A DNA stretch of 64,000 nucleotides from an uncultured Prevotella sp. (GCA_934202525.1 CAKPYB010000012.1:1-64000), one strand, 5' to 3'. Positions 8,583 through 18,446 are shown, numbered from the stretch's first letter. Notes: a model not told the origin generated them from the sequence alone. Program-made: numbers and translations.

Positions 8583-11500
8583 ATGAAAAGAGTAAGACAT
8601 TCATTATTATATCTGCTTGCGGCAGGAGCCATGCTCCTGACAGGCTGTAGCGATGACTTCTTCGGCGACAAGACCGAGCAGCACGACAGCAACCGCATCC
8701 AACTCTCGGGCGATATTGACCAGCTTGCCGTAACCCGCGTCAACGACAACGGTTTCTGCAACGGCGACGTGATGGGCGTTTACATCGTAGATTACGAGGG
8801 GAACAAACCGGGAACCTTGAAGGTAAATGGCAACCGTGGCGATAATGTGCGCCACACTTTCGATGAACCAAACTATAAGTGGAACTCTGCTTATGACCTT
8901 TTCTGGAAAGACAAACATACGCATATTGATGTGTATGGTTACTATCCGTTTGCCAACCCTGAGAGCATCGAGGATTATCAGTTTGAAGTACAGAAAGACC
9001 AGAGCAAGGCAACCGAGAATGGCGAAATGGGAGGCTACGAAGCGAGCGATTTCCTCTGGGGCAAAGTATCAGATGTAGCTCCTACCACCAGCGTAATCCG
9101 TTTGCCTATGGCTCATCGCATGTCTAATGCCCGCGTTACCCTGATTCAGGGTTCCGGCTTTGCTGAGGGCGAATGGGCGAATCTGGAGAAGATTGTCCTG
9201 ACTGCCAACGTGGCCCGCAAGGCAAGCATCAACCTTTCTACTGGCGAAATCAAGACTGCAGGTGCTGTAGAAAACACCATGACCATCCCATCTCGTACTA
9301 ACGACGAGTGGCGCACCATCGTGGTTCCTCAAACCATAGCAGCCGGCACAACCCTCTTCAGCATCACCATCGGCGGCGTGCCTTATAAGTTCACTAAGAA
9401 CGAGGCACTTACCTACGTATCTGGCAAAATGATGAACTTCGGTATCAAAGTAGATAAGCAGACCGGAAGCGGCGCTTACAAGCTTACTTTGGTTAGCGAA
9501 AGCATTACTCCTTGGGAGAATGATTTGGTAAGCCATGATGCTGCGGCGAAGGAGTACGTGGTTATCAACTCAACGAAAGGGCACCTGAAAGATGCTATCA
9601 TTGCAGCAAACAAAGACTATACAAAACTCAAGAATCTGAAGATTACTGGTGAGATAGGACCTACAGACTTTGTATTTATGCATGACGAAATGAGCAATCT
9701 TCAATCTCTGAATATGAAAGAAACTATCGTTTATGGAAGATTTGGTTATCAACCTTGGATTTCTGGTGACAACTCTCACGATGAGGTAGAGAGAAAGTAC
9801 GTAATTCATGAGCGCGCATTTGATGAAAAGAACTCTTTAGTTCGTATAGTTCTTCCAGACAGTCTTACGGGTATTGGTGAATTAGCCTTCAGAAATTGTG
9901 TAAATCTAACTGGTTCTATCATCATACCAGAGGGAGTAACTCGCATTGGTCCTAGTGCATTTATGTGGTGTAATTCCTTAACAGGCACCCTCTCTCTTCC
10001 AACAACATTGGAATACATTGGAGGTGGAGGCGCTGCAGATATTGGAGGAGCGTTTGACGGCTGTCATTTTAATTGTGAGTTAAAGTTGCCAAACAATCTG
10101 AAATATATCGGTCACCATGCTTTTAGGGATAACCCTGGGTATTATGGGGCGTTGAAATTGCCAGAAAAACTAGAATATATAGGCGACCTTGCATTTTTTA
10201 ACGATCAAAATCTGACAGGTAACCTTACGATTCCGCAAGGAGTAAAAGCAATCAATCAAAGTGCCTTTAATGGAACAGGATTCAATGGTACGTTACAACT
10301 CCATGATGGTTTGACAAGCATCAACCAAGGTGCTTTTAATAATGTTCCATTAAAAGGTGAGTTGAACTTACCTAAAAACCTAACTTCTGTAGGAGAAAGT
10401 GCCTTCAATGGATGCGATTTCTCTGGAGTTTTAAAGCTGCCTAGCGGATTGGTTTCCATCGGCAGAAACGCCTTTGCAGGAAACTGGAGATTGATGGGTA
10501 CTTTGGAATTTCCTGAAGGCTTGGAGTCAATCGGTGCAGGAGCTTTCGCCAACTGCCGTAGTATAGAACAACTTATTTTCCCAGAAAGTCTGTCTAGTAT
10601 TGGTTATGAATCAACATGGGGAGATAATGGAGGTGCTTTTGCCAACGATTTTGGCATATACAGCATTATTTGTAGGGGAGAGGTTCCTGCACGTGTTTTG
10701 AGTGGCGCTTTCAACGGCGTAGCCAAGGATAACTTCACTCTCGAAGTCCCAGAATCTGCCATTTCTCAATATCAGGCAGCATCAGGCTGGTGCGACTTCA
10801 AGCGAATCGCAGCTCACCACGAGCTCGTTTGCCGTCCATCTGTAGCCTGCGCCTTGAGCACGGAGCATAAGCAGAAACTGGTGATTAACGCAGAGGGCGA
10901 ATGGGAAGTAGCCAGCAAGCCAGACTGGTGTGAGGTTTCTCCTGCCAGCGGCAACAAGAAGACAGAAGTTACTCTGACTATCAAGGGCATGGCTAAGAAT
11001 GCTGACAGCCGTGATGGAAAGGTAGTATTCCGTCTGAAAGACAAAGACTATACCCACGAATGTAGCGTTTCGCAGTATGGCTATGAATATGGCGAGGACG
11101 AATGGATTACCCTGCAGAAGGCTACCAAGGGCAATAATGGTGGAATCAATATCGTTCTGCTCGGCGACGGCTTTAGCGCAAAGGATATTGCCAGCGGAGA
11201 ATATCTGGATGATATCAAGCAGGAAGTGGAGTATTTCTTCGGTATTGAGCCTTACAAGACTTACCGTGATTACTTCAACGTTTATACCGCCATTCCGCTT
11301 TCTACAGAATCGGGCGTAGGAACCGTGAATACCATCCGCTACAACCGATTCAATACCACCTTTACCGGTGGCGTAGGATTGAAGGCAGATTATGACGAAG
11401 TATTCGACTATGCTCTGGGCGCTCCAACCGTGAACAAGAGCAATCTGAACCAGACCCTGATCATCATGGTTCCTAATTCTACCGATTACGGCGGCATCTG

Positions 11501-12113
11501 CCAGATGTGGGAAGACGGTTCGGCTATTGCCTTCTGTCCTAAGAGCACCTACGGTTATCCGCTCGATACCCGCGGCGTCATCCAGCATGAGGCAGGCGGA
11601 CACGGATTCGGAAAGTTGGGCGATGAATACATTTATCACAACGCCTTCATCGACTTCTGCGACTGCACCTGCTGCGGACACGTTCTTGAATTCAACGGAG
11701 CCAAGTCGCTCGGTTGGTACGACAATCTGGAACTTACCGGTAAGATGCATAGCGTGGGCTGGAGCCATCTGATTTTCGACGACCGCTATAGCGACATCGT
11801 AGATATCTACGAGGGAGGCTACATGCACAACCGAGGCGTATTCCGTTCGGAGCCAAACTCCTGCATGAACAACGATATTCCTTACTACAGCACCATCAGC
11901 CGTGAGAGTATCGTGAAGCGCATCAAGGCTTATGCCGGAGAAACCTACAGTTTCGAAGACTTCGTGAAGAACGACAAACGGGATGCGGGAATCGTAGAGA
12001 GCCGTGCTTTCGGCGGCGATGGCGACCAGCGCACATCCGGAACCTACCAGCATGCTCCTGTCTTCCATAAAGGCAGTCCGCTGAAAATGGCAAAGGTTAG
12101 AAAGCATCGCTAA
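8583..12113 (+). CDS. Multidomain surface lipoprotein: fimbrillin-like, BspA LRR, BACON, M64 metallopeptidase
   Basis: 1176-aa lipoprotein. The start at 8583 gives a clean signal with lipobox LTGC (Cys about residue 21). Domains in order: fimbrillin-like (about 30-320, with WKDKHTHIDVYGYYPF); BspA-type LRR_5 repeats (about 408-727, LxxIGxxAFxxC/N units); a BACON-like domain (about 740-830, with WEVASKPDWCEVSPASG); and an M64 (IgA-peptidase-like) metallopeptidase (about 840-1140). The peptidase motif is HEAGGHGFGKLGDEY, with H1002, E1003 and H1007, one residue longer than the usual HExxH. The LRR segment (about 9570-10700) looks AT-richer than its flanks, suggesting mosaic assembly. Binding to a mucosal substrate by the LRR/BACON parts, delivering the peptidase, is an inference. 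Confidence 0.88.
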   Translation: MKRVRHSLLYLLAAGAMLLTGCSDDFFGDKTEQHDSNRIQLSGDIDQLAVTRVNDNGFCNGDVMGVYIVDYEGNKPGTLKVNGNRGDNVRHTFDEPNYKWNSAYDLFWKDKHTHIDVYGYYPFANPESIEDYQFEVQKDQSKATENGEMGGYEASDFLWGKVSDVAPTTSVIRLPMAHRMSNARVTLIQGSGFAEGEWANLEKIVLTANVARKASINLSTGEIKTAGAVENTMTIPSRTNDEWRTIVVPQTIAAGTTLFSITIGGVPYKFTKNEALTYVSGKMMNFGIKVDKQTGSGAYKLTLVSESITPWENDLVSHDAAAKEYVVINSTKGHLKDAIIAANKDYTKLKNLKITGEIGPTDFVFMHDEMSNLQSLNMKETIVYGRFGYQPWISGDNSHDEVERKYVIHERAFDEKNSLVRIVLPDSLTGIGELAFRNCVNLTGSIIIPEGVTRIGPSAFMWCNSLTGTLSLPTTLEYIGGGGAADIGGAFDGCHFNCELKLPNNLKYIGHHAFRDNPGYYGALKLPEKLEYIGDLAFFNDQNLTGNLTIPQGVKAINQSAFNGTGFNGTLQLHDGLTSINQGAFNNVPLKGELNLPKNLTSVGESAFNGCDFSGVLKLPSGLVSIGRNAFAGNWRLMGTLEFPEGLESIGAGAFANCRSIEQLIFPESLSSIGYESTWGDNGGAFANDFGIYSIICRGEVPARVLSGAFNGVAKDNFTLEVPESAISQYQAASGWCDFKRIAAHHELVCRPSVACALSTEHKQKLVINAEGEWEVASKPDWCEVSPASGNKKTEVTLTIKGMAKNADSRDGKVVFRLKDKDYTHECSVSQYGYEYGEDEWITLQKATKGNNGGINIVLLGDGFSAKDIASGEYLDDIKQEVEYFFGIEPYKTYRDYFNVYTAIPLSTESGVGTVNTIRYNRFNTTFTGGVGLKADYDEVFDYALGAPTVNKSNLNQTLIIMVPNSTDYGGICQMWEDGSAIAFCPKSTYGYPLDTRGVIQHEAGGHGFGKLGDEYIYHNAFIDFCDCTCCGHVLEFNGAKSLGWYDNLELTGKMHSVGWSHLIFDDRYSDIVDIYEGGYMHNRGVFRSEPNSCMNNDIPYYSTISRESIVKRIKAYAGETYSFEDFVKNDKRDAGIVESRAFGGDGDQRTSGTYQHAPVFHKGSPLKMAKVRKHR

Positions 12114-12162
12114 GAGCGAGGGCAAGGTAAATCAGATTATGGACCATTAAAACAAGAAAAAA

Positions 12163-13059
12163 ATGAAGAAACATATAATAAGATACGCCAGTTTTGCGTT
12201 GGCTATATTAGGAATGGTTTCATGTAGCGAGGAGGTGGAAACAACCTCCCGCTACAAGGATGCCCAATCTACGCCGATGACTTTTGCCGTAAACTATCCC
12301 GGCCAGACCCGTGCCACGGCAACCAGTTTCGAGACCAACGACAAGATAGGTCTCTACGTGGCAGAAAGCAAGGCTCCACTCGAAATAGGCGGCAATCTCG
12401 TGAACAACGAAGCGCTCACCTACGATGGCAGCAAATGGGAAGCCGCCCGTACCCTCTATTGGGACGAAGGCATCTACAACGCCTACGCTTACTACCCATA
12501 CATACAGGGCGTAAGCAGCACGACAGACCAGCCTTTCAGCGTAGCGCTCGACCAGAGCACCCCGAAGACGGCAACTGCCCCCGGCGGTTACGAGGCGAGC
12601 GACCTGCTCTTTGCCACCAGCAAGGACATCCAGGCATCCAACTCCCCTATCAGCCTCAACTTCAAGCACATCATGAGCAAGCTCAAGATACGTCTGATCA
12701 AGGGCGAAGACTTTGAGGGAGACATGCCAACTCATGCCCAGGTAACCATCCACAGCACGGTACCTACAGCCACCATCGACCTTCAGGCAGGCGTAGCAAC
12801 CCGTTATGTGAAAGGAACCCAGCAGAGCATCATCGCTCATCAGGAGAGCGACTACATCTATTCGGCCATCATCGTGCCTCAACGCATCGAAAACCGGAGA
12901 CCACTCATCGAAGTGGTAATGAAAGGTGTAAGTTATCTCTACGAGAGCAGATTCCAGTTTAAACCCGGAACCGAACATCTTGTCAACTTCATCATTTCTG
13001 ACAACCCAGACCAGGTGAAGATAGAGATAGGCGGCGAAATTCAGAACTGGGGAAAATAA
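12163..13059 (+). CDS. Fimbrillin family lipoprotein (second copy)
   Basis: 298-aa lipoprotein with lipobox MVSC (Cys about 21) and the same fimbrillin-like landmarks as the gene at 7579: FETNDKIGLYV, WEAARTLYWDEG, YAYYPYIQG, GYEASDLLFAT and a terminal QNWGK. It lies 49 nt after the M64 gene and 56 nt before the next gene, so it is probably co-transcribed. Sequence divergence from the first fimbrillin suggests different subunits of one surface structure rather than a recent duplication. Confidence 0.88.
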   Translation: MKKHIIRYASFALAILGMVSCSEEVETTSRYKDAQSTPMTFAVNYPGQTRATATSFETNDKIGLYVAESKAPLEIGGNLVNNEALTYDGSKWEAARTLYWDEGIYNAYAYYPYIQGVSSTTDQPFSVALDQSTPKTATAPGGYEASDLLFATSKDIQASNSPISLNFKHIMSKLKIRLIKGEDFEGDMPTHAQVTIHSTVPTATIDLQAGVATRYVKGTQQSIIAHQESDYIYSAIIVPQRIENRRPLIEVVMKGVSYLYESRFQFKPGTEHLVNFIISDNPDQVKIEIGGEIQNWGK

Positions 13060-13115
13060 GTAAGACGGCCTTTCGCTCGAAGGGCTAGGAATGATAAGAA
13101 TACAGAGAATTATAG

Positions 13116-14177
13116 ATGAAGAAGACGGTATTGATATTATCCCTTCTCTCACTCCTTCTCGGAGGATGGGTGGCAGCCTTGTGGCTGCTACCCTCTGCCG
13201 TTTATAAAGGCGACAGCCAGGAAACCCGATACGGAGTGAACGAAGGACTGGAACTTGTAGAACAGGACAACGGCGCGAAAGGCAAGCGATACGTGGTAGA
13301 AGATGCAGACGGAAACGAGCTGTTTACCATCCCTTTGCGTGGCTGTCTGCTAGACACCCGTTTCCGCAACGGGCAGCTCCGGTTCCGCGAGCAAAACTCT
13401 AAGAGAGAGGGATTTATCGACCGCCAGGGTATGGTAGTATTCACAGAAGACAATAAAAATGCGGTTCCGGAAGCCAACAGGCAGCAGGCGCAGATGCTGA
13501 TGAACGGAGAGACGGAAGAAGGCACGAAGAGTGCGGCTGATTACCAACCGGAAGAACAGGCAAGCAGGCAAGCGAAGGCATCAAAAGCAGGAAAGACCAG
13601 CCATCTTTCGCAGACAGATCTCAAGACGATGGCGCAGTCGAATCCTTTCTACAAGGAAGCCTCGAAAATCTTGCAGGGTAAACTCACAGAGACCGATGCC
13701 AGACGCCGCCATACCATCCTCAACTACTGCGAACATTTCCGCACAGCCTATACCACCAAGGATCTAGATTTCCTGAAACAGGTGTTTAGCGACAAGGCAC
13801 TCATCATCGTAGGAAACGTGATAAAACCAGTAGCCAACGACAACAAGTGTCAGGCGGAAGCAAAGGTAACCTACGCCATTCACTCGAAGAAAGACTATAT
13901 TTCAAGACTGGCGAAGGTATTTACAGCCAATCAGAAGATAGACTTGAAGTTCTCGGGATTCCGCATCATGCGCCATCCTACGATGGACGGCATTTACGGC
14001 GTCACCCTCCGGCAGCAATACAAGAGCGACCGCTACGCAGACGACGGCTATCTCTTTCTGCTCTGGGATTTCCGCAATCCGTCCATGCCACTCATCCACG
14101 TGCGCACCTGGCAACCGGCAGGAACCGTACATAGCGGAGATGATATTATCAGTATACAAGACTTTAATTTAGAATAA
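13116..14177 (+). CDS. Membrane-anchored protein with WG-like repeat and NTF2-like domain
   Basis: 353 aa with an N-terminal membrane anchor or signal (about 4-26). The N-terminal region contains WG-repeat-like segments (FREQNSKREGFIDRQGMVVF, about 88-108), followed by a polar linker (about 115-165). The C-terminal region (about 170-350) resembles an NTF2/SnoaL-like fold: YCEHFRTAYTTKDLDFLKQVF at its start and DGYLFLLWDFRNPSMPLIHVRTWQP at its end. No catalytic residues can be named. Its stop codon is one base from the next start, showing translational coupling. Similar proteins occur beside the kinase-containing clusters of Bacteroidales (recalled, not verified); the biochemical role is unknown. 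Confidence 0.7.
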   Translation: MKKTVLILSLLSLLLGGWVAALWLLPSAVYKGDSQETRYGVNEGLELVEQDNGAKGKRYVVEDADGNELFTIPLRGCLLDTRFRNGQLRFREQNSKREGFIDRQGMVVFTEDNKNAVPEANRQQAQMLMNGETEEGTKSAADYQPEEQASRQAKASKAGKTSHLSQTDLKTMAQSNPFYKEASKILQGKLTETDARRRHTILNYCEHFRTAYTTKDLDFLKQVFSDKALIIVGNVIKPVANDNKCQAEAKVTYAIHSKKDYISRLAKVFTANQKIDLKFSGFRIMRHPTMDGIYGVTLRQQYKSDRYADDGYLFLLWDFRNPSMPLIHVRTWQPAGTVHSGDDIISIQDFNLE

Positions 14178-14178
14178 T

Positions 14179-15129
14179 ATGATGATACTCTTATTCATAT
14201 TAAGCCTGTGGTCAGCATCCGTTCAGGCACAGGAATTTTCGGTAGCAGGTTTCCGCCTGTTGCCCAACGACGTGAGTGCCTTTATCACCCCCGTACGCGA
14301 CCTCAACGATGAGCCTTGCGCCCTGGTAAAGGTAGAAGCACCCTCCGACTTTGCCTTCTCTACCCCGCTCGGCATCGTATCGCGAAAAGACAAAGTGGGC
14401 GAAATCTGGCTCTATCTTCCTAAAGGATCCAAACTGCTTACCATCAAGCATCCGGAATGGGGCGTGCTGCGCGATTACCGGTTCAGCAAACCGCTGGAAA
14501 GCAGAATGACCTACGAGCTGAAACTGAAACTGCCCAAACCTGCTCCTATCATCCAGGAGAAGCACGATACCATCGTAGAGGTGAAGACGGTAACAGATAC
14601 GATTACCATCCCACAAGTACGTCCGAAGATGCCACTCGCCCTCTACACGCTCGCCACGCTATCCCTTCATGAAGACGGACCGTCCTATGGTCTCTTCTTC
14701 GCCCTGATGCGCCGCCACGGCTTCTTCATCCATGCCAGCAGCAACCTCAAGAGCATAGGCAGCACAGAGGGAACCTGCAACAAAGAAGGTTTCACGCCGG
14801 GCAGCAGCATCAAACCTTATTATACAGGCAATACACGCCACCAGAACTACACCTTTACCGCTGGAGCCATCCACCACATCACGCATGGTTTCTGCCTCTT
14901 CGAAGGCGTAGGCTACGGCAAAGCCGCTACAGCCTGGCAGCAGACCGAGAGCAGCGGAGGCGGATACCTGCTCAACGAAGACCTTACCGACAAAGGCTTC
15001 GCAGCCCAGCTGGGTGTGCTCGCCTCGTTCAACAGAGTGAGCATCGCAGCCTCAGCCATCACCATCGCCGGAAAACAATGGCAGGGCAGCATCGGCATAG
15101 GTATTAAAATCGGAAAACAAAAGAAGTAA
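14179..15129 (+). CDS. Exported PEGA-like / outer-membrane barrel-like protein
   Basis: 316 aa with a cleavable signal peptide (about 1-17, ending SVQAQ). The region about 20-125 has the pattern FRLLPNDVSAF ... RDLNDEPCALVKV ... GEIWLYLPKGSKLLTIKH, which recurs in Bacteroidetes surface proteins and resembles a PEGA-type beta domain. A linker with VEVKTVTDTITIP follows. The C-terminal half (about 155-316) has alternating amphipathic strands with GVGYGKAA and SIGIGIKIGKQKK, consistent with a small outer-membrane barrel. It is coupled to the previous gene (1-nt gap) and lies 3 nt before the next, so all three are made together. Function is not known. Confidence 0.72.
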   Translation: MMILLFILSLWSASVQAQEFSVAGFRLLPNDVSAFITPVRDLNDEPCALVKVEAPSDFAFSTPLGIVSRKDKVGEIWLYLPKGSKLLTIKHPEWGVLRDYRFSKPLESRMTYELKLKLPKPAPIIQEKHDTIVEVKTVTDTITIPQVRPKMPLALYTLATLSLHEDGPSYGLFFALMRRHGFFIHASSNLKSIGSTEGTCNKEGFTPGSSIKPYYTGNTRHQNYTFTAGAIHHITHGFCLFEGVGYGKAATAWQQTESSGGGYLLNEDLTDKGFAAQLGVLASFNRVSIAASAITIAGKQWQGSIGIGIKIGKQKK

Positions 15130-15132
15130 GAA

Positions 15133-16779
15133 ATGAACATAAAAAGCATATTACGCAGCATCAGATTTCTTGCCCTCCTGATAGGAAACATGATGATGGC
15201 AGGTTGCAGCAATAGCGATAAGCCTGCCTATCTGGAACCGCACCTGATAACCACAGAGGCGACCCACATCACCCGAACAGAGGCTACCCTCAACGGATCA
15301 GCTACCATAGAGGGAGAAACAGAAATGCCGAAACTCCAGTTCAGATACGGCACTTCGGAGAGCATGAGCCTCAGTACCAGCGAGGTTCATGCCCAGGGAG
15401 CTGACGTCTCGCTGGTCCTGACGGGACTCAAAGCGGGCACTACCTATTATTATATGCTGCAGGGCAGCAACGGGCGAACAACCACAACCAGCAACATGAT
15501 GAGTTTCACCACCCAGCCCAATATAAGTCCGAAACTATCATCGGCCACGCTCTTGAGCCACGGACCGATGAGCGCTTTCGTAAGTTACGAAATAACCGAT
15601 GATGGAGGCGAACCGATGACCGAAACCGGATGCTACGTTTATCTGACCGGCGAGCCGGAGAGCAAGCAGAAATACATCTTAGAAAACTTTGACGGAAAGG
15701 AGGGAAAAATCAAGTTGCGCATCGGAAATCTGGAGCGGAATGCCCACTACGAGTTTCAGCCTTTCGCCCGGAATACGGTAGGAGAAACCATCGGAACCGC
15801 CATCAAATATGATACGAGCGACGCCATTACGCTAAACGAAACAGGTGAACTGACCCAGCTGATGGGCAACCATCTTTACGAATACACCCAGTTGAGCATA
15901 GCCGGAACCCTGAACGGCGAAGACCTCAGCTGTATGAGAATGATGATGGGGCGCGACAATAATAATGCATCCACTCCAGGCAAACTCTCGGATATAGACC
16001 TTACCGACGTTCACCTCGCAGCAGGCGGAATGGTAGGTCCTTATCATCACGAAGCTGCAGAAAACCAGATTGTGCAAGGCACATTTGCCGGTTGCGAGAA
16101 GCTCACCCACGTAGTTCTCCCAGCCGATGCAACCACCATAGAGAAAGATGCGTTTGCCGATTGCACTTCGCTCCGCAAGATAGAGATTCCTGCCTCAGCA
16201 GGCAGCATTCTCCCTTCCAGCGGATGCACGGCGCTCGAAGCCCTTACGGTTTCGCCTGCCAACGCTTACTACAAGAGTCAGGACGGCGTGCTGCTGAATG
16301 CAGAAGGCAACAGAATCGTCTGGTTCCCGATGGGCAAGAAGGGAAAATACACCCTCCCATCCGCCTTTACTTCCATTGGCGCCTACGCCTTCAAGGAATG
16401 CAGCATCGAGGCGTTTTATCTGTCAGACAACGTCAAAACATTAGGTCAAGGTGCCTTCATGGACAGCCAGATAAAGGAAATACATCTCGGGGCAGGCATC
16501 AAGCTGATTCCTACAGGCGTTTTCCAAGGCTGCCGGAAACTCACGAAAGTGTATCTGGGAGCCAACACAGAACAAATCAGCAACTACGCTTTCGACGGAA
16601 GTCCGCTTACCGACCTTTATGTTGCAGCTTCCATGATTCCTTACTGCGAAGAAAACGCCTTCGCCAACAAGGTAGAAGGCTTCTTCACCACCTGCGTACT
16701 CCACGTGCCTGCAGGTAAGAAAAAGGTTTACCAGAACCATAAAATATGGGGCAAATTCACCCATATCGTTGAAGAATAG
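15133..16779 (+). CDS. Lipoprotein with fibronectin-III-like and BspA LRR domains
   Basis: 548-aa lipoprotein with lipobox MAGC (Cys about 25). Two fibronectin-III-like modules follow (about 35-125, ending TTYYYMLQGSNG; and about 130-230). The C-terminal half (about 260-545) holds BspA-type LRR_5 repeats (TTIEKDAFADCTSLRKIEIP, LGQGAFMDSQIKEIHLG). BspA-type repeats mediate adhesion to matrix proteins and bacterial coaggregation in characterised cases; binding here is inferred. It sits within the translationally packed part of the locus (3-nt gap upstream). Confidence 0.85.
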   Translation: MNIKSILRSIRFLALLIGNMMMAGCSNSDKPAYLEPHLITTEATHITRTEATLNGSATIEGETEMPKLQFRYGTSESMSLSTSEVHAQGADVSLVLTGLKAGTTYYYMLQGSNGRTTTTSNMMSFTTQPNISPKLSSATLLSHGPMSAFVSYEITDDGGEPMTETGCYVYLTGEPESKQKYILENFDGKEGKIKLRIGNLERNAHYEFQPFARNTVGETIGTAIKYDTSDAITLNETGELTQLMGNHLYEYTQLSIAGTLNGEDLSCMRMMMGRDNNNASTPGKLSDIDLTDVHLAAGGMVGPYHHEAAENQIVQGTFAGCEKLTHVVLPADATTIEKDAFADCTSLRKIEIPASAGSILPSSGCTALEALTVSPANAYYKSQDGVLLNAEGNRIVWFPMGKKGKYTLPSAFTSIGAYAFKECSIEAFYLSDNVKTLGQGAFMDSQIKEIHLGAGIKLIPTGVFQGCRKLTKVYLGANTEQISNYAFDGSPLTDLYVAASMIPYCEENAFANKVEGFFTTCVLHVPAGKKKVYQNHKIWGKFTHIVEE

Positions 16780-16814
16780 AATTGTAGAACATTCATACAG
16801 TTAAAGAATAAATT

Positions 16815-17384
16815 ATGACAACACCCGAAATAGAAGAGCTCAAATCGCTCGTAGAACAGAAATACGGCAAGATTCTTGCCACGACAACCGACTTTGAAGA
16901 GTTTTCACTCTATCTGGATAAGAAAACATGTGGAACTATTTCGCCATCCACCCTCAAACGCCTCTATGGATACGTGAACGACAATCATAAGCCGCGCATG
17001 GTAACCCTCGATGTGCTTTCCCAATATATCGGTCATCGGAACTACATGGAATTTACCCATTGGCTCAAGACAAGCACCAAGTACAACAGTTCTTTCTTCA
17101 AGGCAAACCAGCTGGTAAGCAGCGAGTTGCAAGAAGGCACTCTCGTTTCTATCGGCTGGAGCCCCAACCGTCTGCTGCAGCTCCGCTATCTGGGCGAAAG
17201 CACCTATGAAATAGAGAAATCAGAGAACAGCAAGCTGCAGCCTGGCGACCGCTTCGTAACAGGCTGTTTCATCAAGGAGCAGCCCCTCTTCCTGCCCTAC
17301 ATCGAGCGTGGCGGCGAGCGTACAGCCTCGTTCGTAGCCGGCAGAAACGGCGGACTTACCGTCATCAGCATCAACGAGAAATAA
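16815..17384 (+). CDS. Conserved Bacteroidales protein, possible DNA-binding N-terminus
   Basis: 189 aa, no signal peptide and no membrane segment, so it is cytoplasmic. The N-terminal 90 residues carry a pattern (ISPSTLKRLYGYV ... VTLDVLSQYIGHRNYMEF) found at the front of many Bacteroidetes proteins of unclear function and compatible with a helix-turn-helix fold. The C-terminal part (about 105-185) is beta-rich with LQPGDRFVTGCFIKEQPLFL. It lies between surface-protein genes and the kinase gene, so it could be a regulator or a kinase substrate; both are guesses from context. Confidence 0.65.
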   Translation: MTTPEIEELKSLVEQKYGKILATTTDFEEFSLYLDKKTCGTISPSTLKRLYGYVNDNHKPRMVTLDVLSQYIGHRNYMEFTHWLKTSTKYNSSFFKANQLVSSELQEGTLVSIGWSPNRLLQLRYLGESTYEIEKSENSKLQPGDRFVTGCFIKEQPLFLPYIERGGERTASFVAGRNGGLTVISINEK

Positions 17385-17420
17385 AATAACAGTAATCAAG
17401 AAAAAGAGGAATCCGTGAGC

Positions 17421-18389
17421 ATGGAAGAAACTGAAGAAAAGAAGAAGAAAACGACATCGGGATTTACCGAGGATATCAGCAAGGAGATGAGCAATTCAAA
17501 CCCCTTGCCTGTGGAGGATGCATTCAGTAATCTCCACCAATGCTACGTGTCTATTTCGGGCCATACACGCATTTTTACAGCCACCAAATACGGCAAGCGT
17601 TTCATGTTGAAATGTCTCAAGAACGATTTTCTCTACACCCCTATTTACCGCCAGGCACTCGCCAAGGAGTTTGAAATAGGCCAGCAGCTGGAACATCCCA
17701 ATATCTGCCGTACCATCGACCTGGAAAAGGTTGACAACCTGGGCACGGTAGTGGTGATGGAATATATTGACGGCGATAATCTGGAGCAGCTCATCAAGAA
17801 GAATGCCCTCTCGGCAGAACTCGCCCGCAAGATAGCAGGACAGCTGATGGATGCGCTGGAATACATGCACAACAAACAGATGATTCATCGCGACCTGAAA
17901 CCTTCCAACATCATGATTACCCATAACGGGCAGAACGTGAAGCTCATCGATTTCGGTCTCTCGGATAGCGATTCTTTCTGCGTATTGAAATCGCCAGCCG
18001 GTACTTCGGGCTATATTGCTCCCGAACAGATGTTGCCGGGTGCCAAGGCAGAACCGCGTGCCGATATTTATTCTCTGGGCATGGTTCTGGGTGAAATGGC
18101 CAAGGCTACGGGCGATAAGGCGCTCTGCAAGATGGCAGAAATCTGTAGTTGCCGCGACCCGCAGAGCCGTCCGCAGAACATCGCCCAACTGCGCCAACGC
18201 CTGTCCTGTACGCCCCGTTACCGCCACACCATGCTCTTGCTCTGTGCCCTCATCATCGTCCTGCTGGCAGCCCTTGCCGGTAGTTATTATCATCTGGAGA
18301 AGAATGCCCAAGAGCCTGCATCTTCGGCAAGCGACAGTATTCAACCCAACGACAATAAGGTAATTGACTATCAGCTTTGGGATAAATAA
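17421..18389 (+). CDS. Hanks-type Ser/Thr protein kinase with C-terminal membrane anchor
   Basis: 322-aa kinase. Visible motifs: ATP-binding Lys in FMLKCLK (about K64), HRDLKPSN with catalytic D158, DFG at 177-179 and GYIAPEQ. The glycine-rich loop is not recognisable (ISGHTRIFTATKYG), so nucleotide binding may be atypical. A single membrane helix (about 268-290) follows the kinase domain, leaving a short extracytoplasmic tail without PASTA or other sensor repeats. ATG 17421 is preferred over the GTG two codons earlier. As the last gene of the surface-protein locus it may phosphorylate the neighbouring cytoplasmic protein or control the locus; this is inference. Confidence 0.9.
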   Translation: MEETEEKKKKTTSGFTEDISKEMSNSNPLPVEDAFSNLHQCYVSISGHTRIFTATKYGKRFMLKCLKNDFLYTPIYRQALAKEFEIGQQLEHPNICRTIDLEKVDNLGTVVVMEYIDGDNLEQLIKKNALSAELARKIAGQLMDALEYMHNKQMIHRDLKPSNIMITHNGQNVKLIDFGLSDSDSFCVLKSPAGTSGYIAPEQMLPGAKAEPRADIYSLGMVLGEMAKATGDKALCKMAEICSCRDPQSRPQNIAQLRQRLSCTPRYRHTMLLLCALIIVLLAALAGSYYHLEKNAQEPASSASDSIQPNDNKVIDYQLWDK

Positions 18390-18446
18390 AGCAGAAACTT
18401 TAAGCATATTTATCTCTTTTTCTTTCCATATTCGGCAGAAATACGC

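Noticed and set aside
10782..12125. Antisense 447-codon frame opposite the M64 gene
   Set aside because: Shadow of the true gene: no start context, no recognisable domain, and the plus-strand protein is fully explained.
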